Positions 9,981 to 19,309 of a stretch of 64,000 nt of DNA are shown here, piece after piece. This DNA is from Burkholderia cepacia. Lineage in GTDB: Bacteria > Pseudomonadota > Gammaproteobacteria > Burkholderiales > Burkholderiaceae. A model generated the notes under the pieces. The model was not told the DNA's origin. It was given only the letters and a program-made list of their open reading frames with translations, and did no database searches. Where the stretch lies: NCBI RefSeq assembly GCF_001039005.1, contig NZ_LDWR01000056.1:1-64000 (forward strand), read 5' to 3'. Each line of letters opens with the position of its first letter. Position 1 is the stretch's first letter. Made by a program: the position numbers and the translations under genes.

Positions 9981-11177
9981 TTGTTGAATTCCCTGCTCGA
10001 TTTTCTTTCCCACGGGCTCCTGCATTTCTCGTGGTGGCAGGTCGCGCTGTTCGCGCTTGCCGTCACGCACGTCACGATCATCGGCGTGACGGTCTACCTG
10101 CACCGCTGCCAGGCGCACCGCGCGCTGGAGCTGCATCCGATCGCGAGCCACTTCTTCCGCCTCTGGCTGTGGATGACGACCGGCATGCTGACGGGCCAGT
10201 GGGCCGCGATTCACCGCAAGCACCACGCGAAGTGCGAGACCGAGGAAGATCCGCACAGCCCGCAGACGCGCGGCATCTGGAAGGTGTTCCTCGAAGGCGC
10301 CGAGCTGTATCGCGCGGAAGCGAAGAACGAAGAGACGATGCGCAAGTTTGGTCACGGCACGCCGAGCGACTGGATCGAACGCAATCTCTACTCGAAGTAC
10401 CCGATCCTCGGCATCAGCATCATGATGGTGATCGACGTCGCGCTGTTCGGCGTGCTCGGTCTGACCGTGTGGGCCGTGCAGATGGTCTGGATTCCGTTCT
10501 GGGCGGCTGGTGTCGTCAACGGCTTCGGTCACTTCTGGGGTTATCGCAACTTCAATTCGGCCGACGCGAGCACGAACCTGTTCCCGTGGGGCATCGTGAT
10601 CGGCGGCGAAGAACTGCACAACAACCACCACACGTTCGCGACGTCGGCGAAGCTGTCGAACAAGTGGTACGAGTTCGACATCGGCTGGATGTACATCCGC
10701 ATCATGTCGGCGTTCGGTCTCGCGAAGGTGAAGAAGGTCGCACCGACGCCGCGCCTGAACAAGCCGAAGACGGTGCTCGACCAGGAAACGCTGCAGGCCG
10801 TGTTGTCGAACCGCTACGAAGTGATGGCGCGCTACGGCAAGGCCGTGAAGCGTGCGTACGCCCAGGAGCTCGCGCACCTGAAGGAACTCGGTTCGAGCGA
10901 GAAGTACCAGCTGATGCGCGGCGCGCGCAAGTGGTTCCACAAGGACGCCGACGGCCTCGACGAGCCGCAGAAGAAGCTGCTGCCGGAAATCTTCGCGAAC
11001 AGCCAGAAGCTGCACACGTACTTCCAGTTGCGCCAGGATCTCGCCGCGATCTGGGATCGCTCGACCGCGTCGCGCGAACAGCTTCTCGCGCAATTGCAGG
11101 ATTGGTGCCATCGCGCAGAACAAAGCGGCATCAAGGCGCTGCAGGAATTCGCGACACGCCTGCGTCGCTACGCCTGA
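9981..11177 (+). CDS. Acyl-CoA (delta-9 type) fatty-acid desaturase
   Basis: The 398-residue membrane di-iron desaturase has the three histidine boxes of the stearoyl-CoA/acyl-CoA desaturase family: HRCQAH at about 41-46, HRKHH at about 78-82, and HNNHH at about 213-217. Hydrophobic segments lie between them. The last 170 residues are a charged, probably cytoplasmic extension. Its role is to introduce a double bond into acyl chains and so adjust membrane fluidity. The start is a TTG preceded by AGGT at good spacing; the conserved N-terminus (MLNSLLDFLSHG) begins there. Regulation by envelope stress is suggested by the sigma-E-like site upstream. Confidence 0.92.
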   Translation: MLNSLLDFLSHGLLHFSWWQVALFALAVTHVTIIGVTVYLHRCQAHRALELHPIASHFFRLWLWMTTGMLTGQWAAIHRKHHAKCETEEDPHSPQTRGIWKVFLEGAELYRAEAKNEETMRKFGHGTPSDWIERNLYSKYPILGISIMMVIDVALFGVLGLTVWAVQMVWIPFWAAGVVNGFGHFWGYRNFNSADASTNLFPWGIVIGGEELHNNHHTFATSAKLSNKWYEFDIGWMYIRIMSAFGLAKVKKVAPTPRLNKPKTVLDQETLQAVLSNRYEVMARYGKAVKRAYAQELAHLKELGSSEKYQLMRGARKWFHKDADGLDEPQKKLLPEIFANSQKLHTYFQLRQDLAAIWDRSTASREQLLAQLQDWCHRAEQSGIKALQEFATRLRRYA

Positions 11178-11209
11178 TTCGAAATCGATTAGAATCTAAG
11201 GACGTCACA

Positions 11210-11233
11210 AACCCCGCGTTGGCGGGGTTTTTT
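11210..11233 (+). terminator. Rho-independent terminator after the desaturase
   Basis: An 8-bp stem (11210-11217 with 11222-11229), a 4-nt loop and a T run to 11233 lie 33 nt after the desaturase stop. Confidence 0.9.
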
Positions 11234-11281
11234 CATTTGAGCCGGCGGTTTTCGAGGTGGCCGTCGGCAGGGTTGAGCTTT

Positions 11282-11330
11282 GCATGGATCCGGAGTCAGT
11301 GCTGAAGCGCTCACGTCGGTCGACCGCGAA
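11282..11330 (+). repeat. REP-like palindromic repeat, copy 1 (upstream of nadA)
   Basis: This degenerate copy of a roughly 48-bp unit has the core GGAGT-CA-GTGC-TGAA-GCGC and is followed by CGGTCGAC. It aligns with copy 3 (opposite strand, 12557-12598) at most positions, from CATGG through the CGAC end. Copy 2 follows directly in the same orientation. Confidence 0.7.
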
Positions 11331-11378
11331 GCATTGGGCGGGGGAGCAAGTGCTGGAGCACCCACTCCCGCCGACAGG
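11331..11378 (+). repeat. REP-like palindromic repeat, copy 2 (abuts the nadA ribosome-binding site)
   Basis: This second tandem copy has a better hairpin: GGGAG...GTGC-TGGA-GCAC...CTCCC at 11342-11369. Its distal end (CCGACAGG) runs into the AGGAG Shine-Dalgarno of nadA at 11376-11380. The hairpin ends about 20 nt before the nadA ATG, so it could affect translation or mRNA stability. That role is inference. Confidence 0.65.
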
Positions 11379-11388
11379 AGATATGGAG

Positions 11389-12525
11389 ATGCAATCGACG
11401 ATCAAACCCGTCGAGTACGACCGTCCGATCGCGGCAGGCGCGGTCTGCGGTGTCGGACAGGCATGGGCAAAAGTACCCGATACGCCGTCCCCCGAGGAGC
11501 GCGCCGCGCTGAAGGCGCGCATCAAGGCGTTGCTCGTGCGTGAAAAGGCCGTGCTGGTCGCGCACTACTACGTGGATGCCGAATTGCAGGAGTTGGCCGA
11601 CGAAACGGGCGGCTGCGTTGCCGATTCGCTCGAAATGGCCCGCTTCGGCCGCGATCACGACGCGCAGACGCTGGTCGTCGCCGGCGTGCGCTTCATGGGC
11701 GAAACCGCGAAGATCCTGAGTCCGAACAAGCGGATCCTGATGCCCGATCTCGACGCGACCTGTTCGCTCGACCTCGGCTGTCCGGTCGATGAATTCTCGG
11801 CGTTTTGCGATGCGCATCCCGACCGCACCGTGGTGGTCTACGCGAACACCAGCGCAGCCGTGAAGGCACGCGCGGACTGGATGGTCACGTCGTCGATCGG
11901 CCTCGAGATCGTTGCCGACCTGCACGCGCGCGGCGAGAAGATCATCTGGGCGCCCGATCGCCATCTCGGCAGCTATATTCAGAAGAAAACCGGCGCGGAC
12001 ATGCTGCTGTGGCAGGGCTCGTGCCTCGTGCACGACGAGTTCAAGGGTATCGAGCTCGATCTGCTGCGTGCCGAATATCCGGACGCGAAGGTGCTCGTCC
12101 ATCCCGAATCGCCGGAAAACGTCGTCGCGCAGGCCGATGTCGTCGGCTCGACCACGCAACTGATCGACGCGGCCGTCAAGTTCGACGCGACGCGTTTCAT
12201 CGTCGCGACCGATCTCGGCATCCTGCACAAGATGCAGCTCGCGGCGCCCGGCAAGACCTTCATCGCGGCGCCGACGGCCGGCAACAGCGCGACCTGCAAG
12301 AGCTGCGCGCACTGCCCGTGGATGGCGATGAACGGTCTCGCGAACCTTGCCGACGTGCTCGAACGCGGTCACAACGAGATCTTCGTCGATCCCGCGATCG
12401 GCGAGCGCGCGCGTCTGCCGATCGACCGGATGCTCGATTTCGCGGCCGCGCAGAAAAAGCGCGTGCAGGCGAGCGGCGATCTGCAGCGCGACCAGCAACT
12501 GTTCGCGAACGTGGGGGCTGCGTAA
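11389..12525 (+). CDS. nadA: Quinolinate synthase
   Basis: The 378-residue 4Fe-4S enzyme condenses iminoaspartate, made by NadB, with dihydroxyacetone phosphate to give quinolinate. Cluster-ligand cysteines are in conserved contexts: [20 protein letters not shown], and the C-terminal [10 protein letters not shown]. The frame is open further upstream, across two repeat units. I choose the ATG at 11389 because AGGAG lies 8 nt before it, whereas the ATG at 11383 is only 2 nt from AGGAG. Its stop codon overlaps the nadC start by one base. Confidence 0.95.
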   Translation: MQSTIKPVEYDRPIAAGAVCGVGQAWAKVPDTPSPEERAALKARIKALLVREKAVLVAHYYVDAELQELADETGGCVADSLEMARFGRDHDAQTLVVAGVRFMGETAKILSPNKRILMPDLDATCSLDLGCPVDEFSAFCDAHPDRTVVVYANTSAAVKARADWMVTSSIGLEIVADLHARGEKIIWAPDRHLGSYIQKKTGADMLLWQGSCLVHDEFKGIELDLLRAEYPDAKVLVHPESPENVVAQADVVGSTTQLIDAAVKFDATRFIVATDLGILHKMQLAAPGKTFIAAPTAGNSATCKSCAHCPWMAMNGLANLADVLERGHNEIFVDPAIGERARLPIDRMLDFAAAQKKRVQASGDLQRDQQLFANVGAA

Positions 12526-13523
12526 TGGACGGCCCGCACGCTCACATTCGTTCTCTGTCGATCGGAGTTGGCGCTTCAGCGCTTACTCCGGTCCCATGCA
12601 CGGCTTCCGCCGACAGGGCGGCCGCCGTCCTTGGGGGCGGTACGACGAGCGCAGTATCCCCGCTGTTCGACATCGTCCGCGAGCAATACGGCGCGGCATT
12701 CGAGGACGCGATCGCGCGCAACGTGGCCGATGCTATCGCGGAAGACGTCGGCACCGGCGACCAGACCGGGCGGCTCGTGCCGGCCGGCGGGCATCGCCGC
12801 GCGCGCATCATCGTGCGCGAGGAAGCCGTGCTGTGCGGTGTACCGTGGTTCGAGGCCGTTATCGGCCGGATCGATCCGGCGATCGTCGTGCAATGGCGCT
12901 ATCGGGAAGGCGACCGGATGATGCCCGATTCGACCGTCTGCGAACTCGAGGGGCCGGCGCGCGCGCTGCTGACGGCCGAGCGCAACGGGCTGAATTTCCT
13001 GCAACTGTTGTCGGGCGTCGCGACCGCGACGCGCCGTTACGTCGATCGCGTCGAAGGCACACGCGCGAAGATCCTCGATACGCGCAAGACGCTGCCGGGC
13101 CTGCGGCTCGCGCAGAAATACGCGGTGCGCGTCGGCGGCGGCGAAAACCAGCGTCTCGCGCTGTATGACGGCATCCTGATCAAGGAGAACCACATCGCGG
13201 CGGCGGGCGGCGTCGGCGAGGCGCTCGACGCGGCGTTCGCGCTGCAGTCGGGCGTGCCCGTGCAGGTCGAGGTCGAGACGCTTGCGCAGCTCGACACGGC
13301 GCTTGCGCATCGCGCGCAGTCGATTCTGCTCGACAACTTCACGCTCGACATGATGCGTGAAGCCGTGCGCGTGACGGATGGCAAGGCCGTGCTCGAAGTG
13401 TCCGGCGGCGTCAATTTCGATACGGTGCGCGCGTTCGCGGAGACCGGCGTCGATCGCATCTCGATCGGCGCACTGACGAAGGACGTGCGCGCGACGGACT
13501 ATTCGATGCGAATCGTCGACTGA
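12525..13523 (+). CDS. nadC: Nicotinate-nucleotide pyrophosphorylase (carboxylating), with repeat-encoded N-terminal extension
   Basis: The 332-residue quinolinate phosphoribosyltransferase makes nicotinate mononucleotide. The conserved enzyme begins near SPLFDIVREQYG at about residue 46. Recognisable parts are AEDVGTGDQTG, ERNGLNFLQLLSGVAT, LDTRKTLPGLR, IKENHI, VEVETLAQ and LEVSGGVN. Usual family length is about 280-300 residues, so roughly 40 extra residues sit at the N-terminus. Part of that extension (about residues 11-25) is encoded by an inverted copy of the repeat found upstream of nadA. No other ATG, GTG or TTG lies between residue 1 and the conserved core, so the extension is probably translated. 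A bidirectional terminator follows. Confidence 0.94.
   Translation: MDGPHAHIRSLSIGVGASALTPVPCTASADRAAAVLGGGTTSAVSPLFDIVREQYGAAFEDAIARNVADAIAEDVGTGDQTGRLVPAGGHRRARIIVREEAVLCGVPWFEAVIGRIDPAIVVQWRYREGDRMMPDSTVCELEGPARALLTAERNGLNFLQLLSGVATATRRYVDRVEGTRAKILDTRKTLPGLRLAQKYAVRVGGGENQRLALYDGILIKENHIAAAGGVGEALDAAFALQSGVPVQVEVETLAQLDTALAHRAQSILLDNFTLDMMREAVRVTDGKAVLEVSGGVNFDTVRAFAETGVDRISIGALTKDVRATDYSMRIVD
12557..12598 (-). repeat. REP-like palindromic repeat, copy 3, inside the 5' end of nadC
   Basis: Read on the minus strand, this is the best-formed copy: CATGGGACC, then the hairpin GGAGT-AA-GCGC-TGAA-GCGC-CA-ACTCC, then GATCGACAG. It is inverted relative to copies 1 and 2, which flank nadA on the other side. 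It lies within the translated region of nadC. Confidence 0.75.
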
Positions 13524-13545
13524 CCGAGCGTTAAACGATCAGACG

Positions 13546-13582
13546 AAAAAGCCGTTGGCGCGCAAACGCCAACGGCTTTTTT
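13546..13582. terminator. Bidirectional terminator between nadC and nadB
   Basis: A perfect 10-bp stem (13551-13560 with 13567-13576) has an A run on its left and a T run on its right. It can stop both the rightward nadC and the leftward nadB transcripts. Confidence 0.92.
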
Positions 13583-13615
13583 CTTGTGCGGCCGAAGCCG
13601 GGAAGGGCGTGCCGC

Positions 13616-15202
13616 TCAGCGGCGCGCGCGCGGCGTGAGTACGCTCGGCAGCGCCTTCGGCAGCGTGTGCGGCCAGTCGCGGCTGTAGTGCAATCCGCGG
13701 CTTTCGCGGCGCGAGTGCGCGCTCTTCACGATCAGCGTCGCGACGTCGACGAGATTGCGCAGTTCGAGCAGGTCGCGCGTCACGCGGAAGTTTGCGTAGT
13801 ACTCGTGGATCTCGTCGCGCAGCAGCGACAGCCGGTGCTTGGCGCGTTCGAGGCGCTTGTCGGTACGCACGATGCCGACGTAGTTCCACATCAGGCGGCG
13901 CAGCTCGTCCCAGTTGTGCGCGACGACGACTTCCTCGTCCGCATCCGACACACGGCTTTCGTCCCACGCGGGCAGCGTCGCCAGCGTTTCGGTATCGAAG
14001 CCGGCCGCCTCGATCGCCTCGGCCGCCGCGCGGCCGATCACGAGGCATTCGAGCAGCGAGTTGCTCGCGAGCCGGTTCGCGCCGTGCAGCCCCGTGTACG
14101 ACGTTTCGCCGACCGCATACAGGCCCGCGAGATCGGTGCGCCCGGCGAGATCGGTCACGACGCCGCCGCACGTGTAGTGCGCGGCCGGCACGACGGGGAT
14201 CGGCTGCTTCGCGATGTCGATGCCGAATTCGAGGCAGCGCGCGTGGATCGTCGGGAAGTGTTCGCGCAGGAACGCTTCCGGCTGATGGCTGATGTCGAGA
14301 TACACGCAGTCGATCCCGCGCTTCTTGATCTCGAAGTCGATCGCGCGCGCGACGATGTCGCGCGGCGCAAGCTCGGCGCGCGCATCGTGCGCGGGCATGA
14401 AGCGCGTACCGTCCGGCAGCTTCAGCAGGCCGCCTTCGCCGCGCACGGCCTCGGAAATCAGGAACGATTTCGCATATGGATGGAACAGGCAGGTCGGGTG
14501 GAACTGGATGAATTCCATGTTCGACACGCGGCAGCCCGCGCGCCACGCCATCGCGATGCCGTCGCCGGTCGCCGTGTCGGGGTTCGTCGTGTACAGGTAG
14601 ACCTTGCCGGCGCCGCCCGTTGCGAGCACCGTATGCGGCGCCTCGATCGTGATCGTGCGGTCGTTGTCGACGTCGAGCGCATACAGGCCGTGACAGCGGC
14701 GGCCGGGCAGGCCGAGCCGGTCCGACGTGATCAGGTCGATCGCGTGATGGTTTTCGAAGAACGTGATGTTCGGATGCTGGCGCGCGCGCTCCGACAGCGT
14801 CGCGAGCACCGCATGGCCGGTCGCGTCGGCCGCGTGGATGATCCGGCGGTGACTGTGGCCGCCTTCGCGCGTCAGATGGAAACCGAGTTCGGCCGCGTCG
14901 TCCTTCGTGAACGGCACGCCTTGCGAGATCAGCCATTCGATCGCTTCGCGGCCGTGTTCGACGATGTAGCGCGTCGCGCCTTCGTCGCACAGGCCGCCGC
15001 CGGCGACCAGCGTGTCGTCGACGTGGTTCTCGATGCTGTCCGCCGAATCGAGGACGGCCGCGATGCCGCCCTGCGCGTTATCGCTTGCGCCCTCCATCAT
15101 CGAACGTTTCGCGATCAGCGCGACGCGTCGCGTGCTGGCCAGATTGAGTGCGACCGACAGCCCTGCCAGGCCGCTGCCGACGATCGCCACGTCGAATTTC
15201 AT
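13616..15202 (-). CDS. nadB: L-aspartate oxidase
   Basis: The 528-residue flavoprotein oxidises L-aspartate to iminoaspartate, the NadA substrate. The N-terminal FAD-binding motif is [13 protein letters not shown] (about 8-20). Succinate dehydrogenase-like flavoprotein elements follow: SVALNLAS, the active-site region [13 protein letters not shown] (about 110-122), HPTC, and the C-terminal SSLLE/NSLLE-type stretch. It is convergent with nadA-nadC, so the three NAD-synthesis genes meet at the shared terminator. GGAG lies about 7 nt upstream of the ATG. Confidence 0.96.
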   Translation of the reverse strand: MKFDVAIVGSGLAGLSVALNLASTRRVALIAKRSMMEGASDNAQGGIAAVLDSADSIENHVDDTLVAGGGLCDEGATRYIVEHGREAIEWLISQGVPFTKDDAAELGFHLTREGGHSHRRIIHAADATGHAVLATLSERARQHPNITFFENHHAIDLITSDRLGLPGRRCHGLYALDVDNDRTITIEAPHTVLATGGAGKVYLYTTNPDTATGDGIAMAWRAGCRVSNMEFIQFHPTCLFHPYAKSFLISEAVRGEGGLLKLPDGTRFMPAHDARAELAPRDIVARAIDFEIKKRGIDCVYLDISHQPEAFLREHFPTIHARCLEFGIDIAKQPIPVVPAAHYTCGGVVTDLAGRTDLAGLYAVGETSYTGLHGANRLASNSLLECLVIGRAAAEAIEAAGFDTETLATLPAWDESRVSDADEEVVVAHNWDELRRLMWNYVGIVRTDKRLERAKHRLSLLRDEIHEYYANFRVTRDLLELRNLVDVATLIVKSAHSRRESRGLHYSRDWPHTLPKALPSVLTPRARR

Positions 15203-15304
15203 GCTGCATCTCCATCATTACGCTTTTGATCTTGTGCGTTCCGGCGGCCGTGGCCGCGGAAAGGGGAGAGCATACCGCGTCGGGCACGAGCGTGCGCGCA
15301 AAAC

Positions 15305-15327
15305 AAAAAGCCCCGCATGTGCGGGGC
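15305..15327 (-). terminator. Rho-independent terminator after rpmG
   Basis: A perfect 8-bp GC-rich stem (15310-15317 with 15320-15327) is followed on the minus strand by five T. It lies about 35 nt after the rpmG stop. Confidence 0.92.
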
Positions 15328-15362
15328 TTTTCTTTCGCCGTCAGGCTGGCAGAAACCGGAGA

Positions 15363-15530
15363 TTACTTGATCTTGGTTTCTTTGTATTCCACATGCTTGC
15401 GGACGACGGGATCGAACTTCTTGATCGCCATCTTTTCCGGCATGTTGCGCTTGTTCTTCGTGGTCGTGTAGAAGTGACCCGTGCCAGCGGTCGACTCGAG
15501 CTTGATCTTGTCGCGTGCGCCTTTTGCCAT
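15363..15530 (-). CDS. rpmG: 50S ribosomal protein L33
   Basis: The 55-residue product starts [20 protein letters not shown] and ends with the basic tail EYKETKIK. It matches bacterial L33 in length and composition (Cys-free type, lacking the zinc ligands). The gene is shorter than a usual ORF cut-off and was read directly from the minus strand. It follows rpmB by 17 nt, the standard rpmB-rpmG pair. Confidence 0.96.
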   Translation of the reverse strand: MAKGARDKIKLESTAGTGHFYTTTKNKRNMPEKMAIKKFDPVVRKHVEYKETKIK

Positions 15531-15547
15531 GATTGTGCTCCTTGGGC

Positions 15548-15781
15548 TTAGGCTTCGCCGCGTGCGCGCAGGTCAGCGAGCACGGAATCGATGCCGTTCT
15601 TGTCGATCAGGCGCAGGCCGGCGTTCGAGACGCGCAGGCGCACCCAGCGGTTTTCGCTCTCTACCCAGAACCGGCGGTTTTGCAGGTTCGGCAGGAAGCG
15701 ACGCTTGGTCTTGTTGTTGGCGTGGGAAACGTTGTTGCCGCTCATCGGCGCTTTCCCAGTTACTTGGCATACGCGTGCCAT
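15548..15781 (-). CDS. rpmB: 50S ribosomal protein L28
   Basis: The 77-residue protein begins [20 protein letters not shown] and contains the family core [15 protein letters not shown]. It is a component of the large ribosomal subunit. It is co-transcribed with rpmG from a promoter about 150 nt upstream, which leaves an unusually long 5' leader. Confidence 0.97.
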
Positions 15782-15934
15782 GAGAGCACTCCTAATACGC
15801 TAAATTCGGGGTTCGATCGCCGGTGAAGGTTCCATCGCACCGCCACGTGATCCATGGCTGCACTCAGAACGCCGTAGCCCTTACAGACAAGGCCCTTCGA
15901 TGGCTAGAACTGGTTGGAAAAAATACAGACGGCG

Positions 15935-15964
15935 ATTCTAGCAGAAAAAGTTCAGGAAAATCAA
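15935..15964 (-). promoter_or_regulatory. Sigma-70 promoter for rpmB-rpmG
   Basis: On the minus strand TTGATT (15959-15964) is separated by 18 nt from TAGAAT (15935-15940), in an AT-rich pocket. It points at rpmB; the predicted transcript start is near 15928. Confidence 0.6.
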
Positions 15965-16018
15965 ACCTAATTTCGAATCGTCGTTGCGGCGCCCTGGGGC
16001 GGGCCGCCGCGCCACAGT

Positions 16019-16795
16019 CTACAACCAACCGGCACGCGCGAACGAAAAAGTGTCGCTGGTGCCGACGACGACGTGATCGAGCAACTGCACGTCGACGAGT
16101 TGCAGGGCGTCGCGCAGCGAGCGGGTCAGGCGGCGGTCTTCCGCGCTCGGCTGCACCGCGCCCGACGGGTGGTTGTGCGCGACGATCAGCGCCGCGGCGT
16201 TCTGCTTCAGCGCGCGGCGCACGATCTCGCGCGGGTAGACGGCCATGCGCGTCAGCGAGCCGCGCGCGCTTTCTTCCGTATCGATGAGGCCGTGACGGGC
16301 ATCGAGATACAACGTGACGAACACTTCGTACGGGCGCGTGCCGATCATGAGCCGCAAAAAATCCTCGACCGCGCCCGGGGAGCCGATCTGCATCCGTTCG
16401 GGCGCCTTTTCGGCAAGCGCGCGCCGCACGAGTTCGGTCACCGCGATCAGCCGCGCCGATCGCGCGACGCCGATGCCGGGATGCGTTTCGAATTCGTCGG
16501 GATCGGCATCGAGCATCCGGCGCAGCGAGTCGCCGAACCGTTCGAGCAGCGCGCGGGCGCTGACGAACACGTCGTGCCCGCCGCCGCCCGTGCCGAGCAC
16601 CAGCGCGATCAATTCGGCGTCCGTCAACGCAGCCGGCCCGCGCTCCAGCAGCCGTTCGCGCGGCAGATGGGGCTGCCAGTTCGGCGGGCGGCGCTTGCGC
16701 GGCCCGCCAGCACGGTTGCGGCGGGCCGGATCGGCCGGCGCATCGGCGGTGTCGCGGCATTCGGCCGGCGGCAGGGTGGGGCACGGTGACAGCAT
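16019..16795 (-). CDS. radC: RadC/JAB-domain protein (DNA repair protein RadC family)
   Basis: The 258-residue product has an N-terminal helix-hairpin-helix-like region and a C-terminal JAB/MPN-type metalloprotease-like domain. The metal-binding signature is [15 protein letters not shown], with His at about 207 and 209 and Asp at about 220. RadC was named for DNA repair, but its biochemical role is unsettled. The first 35 or so residues are basic and low-complexity; a downstream start is possible. It is divergent from the FKBP gene. Confidence 0.93.
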   Translation of the reverse strand: MLSPCPTLPPAECRDTADAPADPARRNRAGGPRKRRPPNWQPHLPRERLLERGPAALTDAELIALVLGTGGGGHDVFVSARALLERFGDSLRRMLDADPDEFETHPGIGVARSARLIAVTELVRRALAEKAPERMQIGSPGAVEDFLRLMIGTRPYEVFVTLYLDARHGLIDTEESARGSLTRMAVYPREIVRRALKQNAAALIVAHNHPSGAVQPSAEDRRLTRSLRDALQLVDVQLLDHVVVGTSDTFSFARAGWL

Positions 16796-16930
16796 GGTCG
16801 AAACTCCATTGGCGGCGGGCGGTGTGCGCGACGTCGTCGCACTTTCCGCCTTGCGCGCTCAGGTGACTTACAATATTGGCTTTGCGCCGGGCCTTTCGGC
16901 CGTTTCGGGCGCCGACTGAACGAGTAATTC

Positions 16931-17386
16931 ATGAGCCTCATCGATCTATCCGAAGTGAAGCCCGGTTCCCACGTCACGTTGCATTACCGGCTGGCACTGG
17001 CCGACGGCGCCGACATCGTCAACACCTTCTCCGACAAGCCGGCCACGCTGTTGCTGGGCGCGGGGCAACTGGCGCCCTCGCTGGAACAGATTTTGATGGG
17101 GCTCAGGGTCGGCGACCACTCGACTTTTCAGCTAACGCCCGAACAGGCGTTCGGTCCCCGTAATCCCGACATGCTCCAGCGCGTGACGCTGTCGACGCTG
17201 CGCGAGAACGGGATGGTCGGCGACGATTTCACGCCGGGCGAGCTGATCGAGTTCAACGCGCCGGACGGTGGCCGGTACGCGGGGGTGCTGAAGGAAGTCA
17301 GCGAGACCTCCGCGCTGTTCGACTTCAATCATCCGCTCGCGGGCCAGGCGCTCACGTTCGAAGTGAAAATCATCGGAATCCTGTAA
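16931..17386 (+). CDS. FKBP-type peptidyl-prolyl cis-trans isomerase (SlpA-like)
   Basis: The 151-residue protein shows the FKBP fold with the insert-in-flap arrangement of SlpA/SlyD proteins: [12 protein letters not shown] at the start, [19 protein letters not shown], and [18 protein letters not shown] near the end. It lacks the His-rich metal-binding tail of SlyD. It probably acts as a prolyl isomerase and chaperone. It ends 2 nt before ispH; fkpB-ispH is a conserved proteobacterial operon. Confidence 0.93.
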   Translation: MSLIDLSEVKPGSHVTLHYRLALADGADIVNTFSDKPATLLLGAGQLAPSLEQILMGLRVGDHSTFQLTPEQAFGPRNPDMLQRVTLSTLRENGMVGDDFTPGELIEFNAPDGGRYAGVLKEVSETSALFDFNHPLAGQALTFEVKIIGIL

Positions 17387-17388
17387 TC

Positions 17389-18369
17389 ATGAGTACCACC
17401 GACACGCTGTCCGGGCAGACCGTTGCCGCCGATGCCGAAATCCTGCTGGCCCAGCCGCGCGGTTTCTGCGCAGGCGTCGACCGCGCGATCGAGATCGTCG
17501 AGCGCGCGATCGCGATGCACGGTGCGCCGATCTATGTCCGCCACGAGATCGTCCACAACAAGTACGTGGTCGAGGATCTGAAGAAGAAAGGCGCGATCTT
17601 CGTCGAGGAACTCGAGGAAGTGCCGGCCGGCAACACCGTGATCTTCAGTGCACACGGCGTGTCGAAGGCCGTGCGCGACGAGGCCGACGTGCGCGGGCTG
17701 CGCATTTACGACGCAACCTGCCCGCTCGTCACGAAGGTGCACGTCGAGGTGGCGAAGATGCGCCAGGACGGCGTCGACATCGTCATGATCGGGCACAAGG
17801 GCCATCCTGAAGTCGAAGGCACGATGGGGCAGGTCGAGCGCGGCATGCATCTCGTCGAGAGCGTCGAAGACGTGCAGAAGCTCGAGCTCGCCGATCCCGA
17901 GCGCATCGCGCTCGTCACGCAGACGACGCTGTCCGTCGACGATGCGGCCGAGATCATCGCGGCGCTGAAAGCGAAATATCCGAAGATCCGCGAGCCGAAG
18001 AAGCAGGACATCTGCTACGCGACGCAGAACCGTCAGGACGCGGTGAAGTTCATGGCGCCGCAGTGCGATGTCGTGATCGTCGTCGGGAGTCCGAACAGCT
18101 CGAATTCGAGCCGCTTGCGCGAAGTGGCCGAGAAGCGCGGCGTGGACGCGTACATGGTCGATGCGCCGGACCAGATCGATCCGGCATGGGTCGCCGGCAA
18201 GCGTCGCATCGGCGTGACGGCCGGCGCGTCGGCGCCCGAAGTGCTCGCCCAGGCCGTGATCGCGCGGCTGCGCGAGCTCGGCGTGCGCAATGTCCGCGCG
18301 CTCGACGGCATCGAGGAAAACGTGTCGTTTCCGCTGCCGCGCGGGTTGAACCTGCCGCCCGCCGCCTGA
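17389..18369 (+). CDS. ispH: 4-hydroxy-3-methylbut-2-enyl diphosphate reductase
   Basis: The 326-residue 4Fe-4S enzyme catalyses the last step of the MEP isoprenoid pathway, giving IPP and DMAPP. The three cluster cysteines are in conserved contexts: [12 protein letters not shown] (about 24-35), [10 protein letters not shown], and [12 protein letters not shown] followed by SNSSRL. It follows the FKBP gene with a 2-nt gap and ends at a strong terminator. Confidence 0.97.
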   Translation: MSTTDTLSGQTVAADAEILLAQPRGFCAGVDRAIEIVERAIAMHGAPIYVRHEIVHNKYVVEDLKKKGAIFVEELEEVPAGNTVIFSAHGVSKAVRDEADVRGLRIYDATCPLVTKVHVEVAKMRQDGVDIVMIGHKGHPEVEGTMGQVERGMHLVESVEDVQKLELADPERIALVTQTTLSVDDAAEIIAALKAKYPKIREPKKQDICYATQNRQDAVKFMAPQCDVVIVVGSPNSSNSSRLREVAEKRGVDAYMVDAPDQIDPAWVAGKRRIGVTAGASAPEVLAQAVIARLRELGVRNVRALDGIEENVSFPLPRGLNLPPAA

Positions 18370-18394
18370 TTGCCGCATCGCACCTGCGGAACAC

Positions 18395-18424
18395 CAAAGC
18401 GCGCCTCCGGGCGCGCTTTTTTTT
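18395..18424 (+). terminator. Rho-independent terminator after ispH
   Basis: A GC-rich hairpin (AAAGCGCGCC, loop TCCG, GGCGCGCTTT) is followed by a run of eight T, 26 nt after the ispH stop. Confidence 0.93.
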
Positions 18425-18638
18425 GCGTATAGAAATTGTAATTGCAACCGTAATTCATAATCGCGGTGCAACCCGGTTGCTCTCGCCGTTCCGGACCGTC
18501 TCTCAAAATTGGTTGCAATGCAGGAAAACCCCATCGAATCAGGATTATTGGCGGCCTATAAATGGAGTTACAATGCGCCCGTTTTCAGGTCTGAATGGCT
18601 TTGAAATCGGTTTTTGGCAAGGCGCGGGAGACCATTCA

Positions 18639-19265
18639 ATGCATGTGAAGTTGGCTTACGCCGTGTCCGTCGCCGCACCGGTTGCAATGATTGCCGGTCG
18701 CAGCAAAAAGAGCGACGACGAGGCGGGTAGGGAGGCAGCGGTGCTCGCGTCACCGCCGGTCAGCGGCGTGCGCGTCGCCGGAACCGGTCGTGCGTTGCCA
18801 TCGGCATGCCGTATCGCGCAATTGGGCAAGGACAAGGAAAACGGGGCACGTTTGACGATCGACGAAATCAACGCGCTTGGCCTGACGGCCGGTCCGGCAG
18901 CGGGCATGCAGGTTGCGTCGCCGCGGGCCGCCGGTCACGGCGATGCCGGCAACGTGCGGATGTCGCCGGCCCCCCTTCATTTCGAATCGACGAAACAGCA
19001 TGCCGCCGCGACCGATCGTGTCGCGGCGCGCGCTCTGGTTCGTGTGACGGATTCCGCTGCGGTTCCGACGACAGTCGGGCGCAACCTTCGCGATGCCTTG
19101 CCGGGCGACGCGGCGCGGAACCTGATTTGCCCGGGTGCGATGCCTGCATCGCTCCGGATGGAAAAAGGCACGGGCGCCGGGCAACCGGGCGCCGGCCGTT
19201 TCAGCATGCTGTCGTACGACTTCAAGGAGGCCACGAACACCGTCCTCGATGTCGTGACGATTTAG
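18639..19265 (+). CDS. Hypothetical protein, possibly exported
   Basis: I do not recognise this 208-residue product. The first 20 residues (MHVKLAYAVSVAAPVAMIAG) resemble a short signal or membrane anchor. The rest is low in hydrophobic helices and rich in Ala, Gly, Arg and Thr. GGGAG lies 8 nt upstream of this ATG; an in-frame ATG at 18573 would add 22 residues. It is bracketed by clear terminators (ispH before, 19280-19309 after), so it is a single-gene unit. The 150 nt upstream are noticeably AT-richer than the surroundings. Third-position GC is less uniform than in neighbouring genes, so it may be young or laterally acquired. Confidence 0.55.
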   Translation: MHVKLAYAVSVAAPVAMIAGRSKKSDDEAGREAAVLASPPVSGVRVAGTGRALPSACRIAQLGKDKENGARLTIDEINALGLTAGPAAGMQVASPRAAGHGDAGNVRMSPAPLHFESTKQHAAATDRVAARALVRVTDSAAVPTTVGRNLRDALPGDAARNLICPGAMPASLRMEKGTGAGQPGAGRFSMLSYDFKEATNTVLDVVTI

Positions 19266-19279
19266 CGACGGGACTCATG

Positions 19280-19309
19280 ACGGCACCGGGACAGTGCGGT
19301 GCCGTTTTT
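19280..19309 (+). terminator. Rho-independent terminator after the hypothetical gene
   Basis: A 9-bp stem (19280-19288 with 19297-19305), an 8-nt loop and a T run lie 15 nt after the stop codon. It supports the reality of the upstream gene and separates it from livH. Confidence 0.88.

Noticed and set aside
11185-11200. TAGAAT at about 11189 as the nadA promoter -10
   Set aside because: It lies before the desaturase terminator (11210-11233), so transcripts from it would stop before nadA, and no suitable -35 was found.
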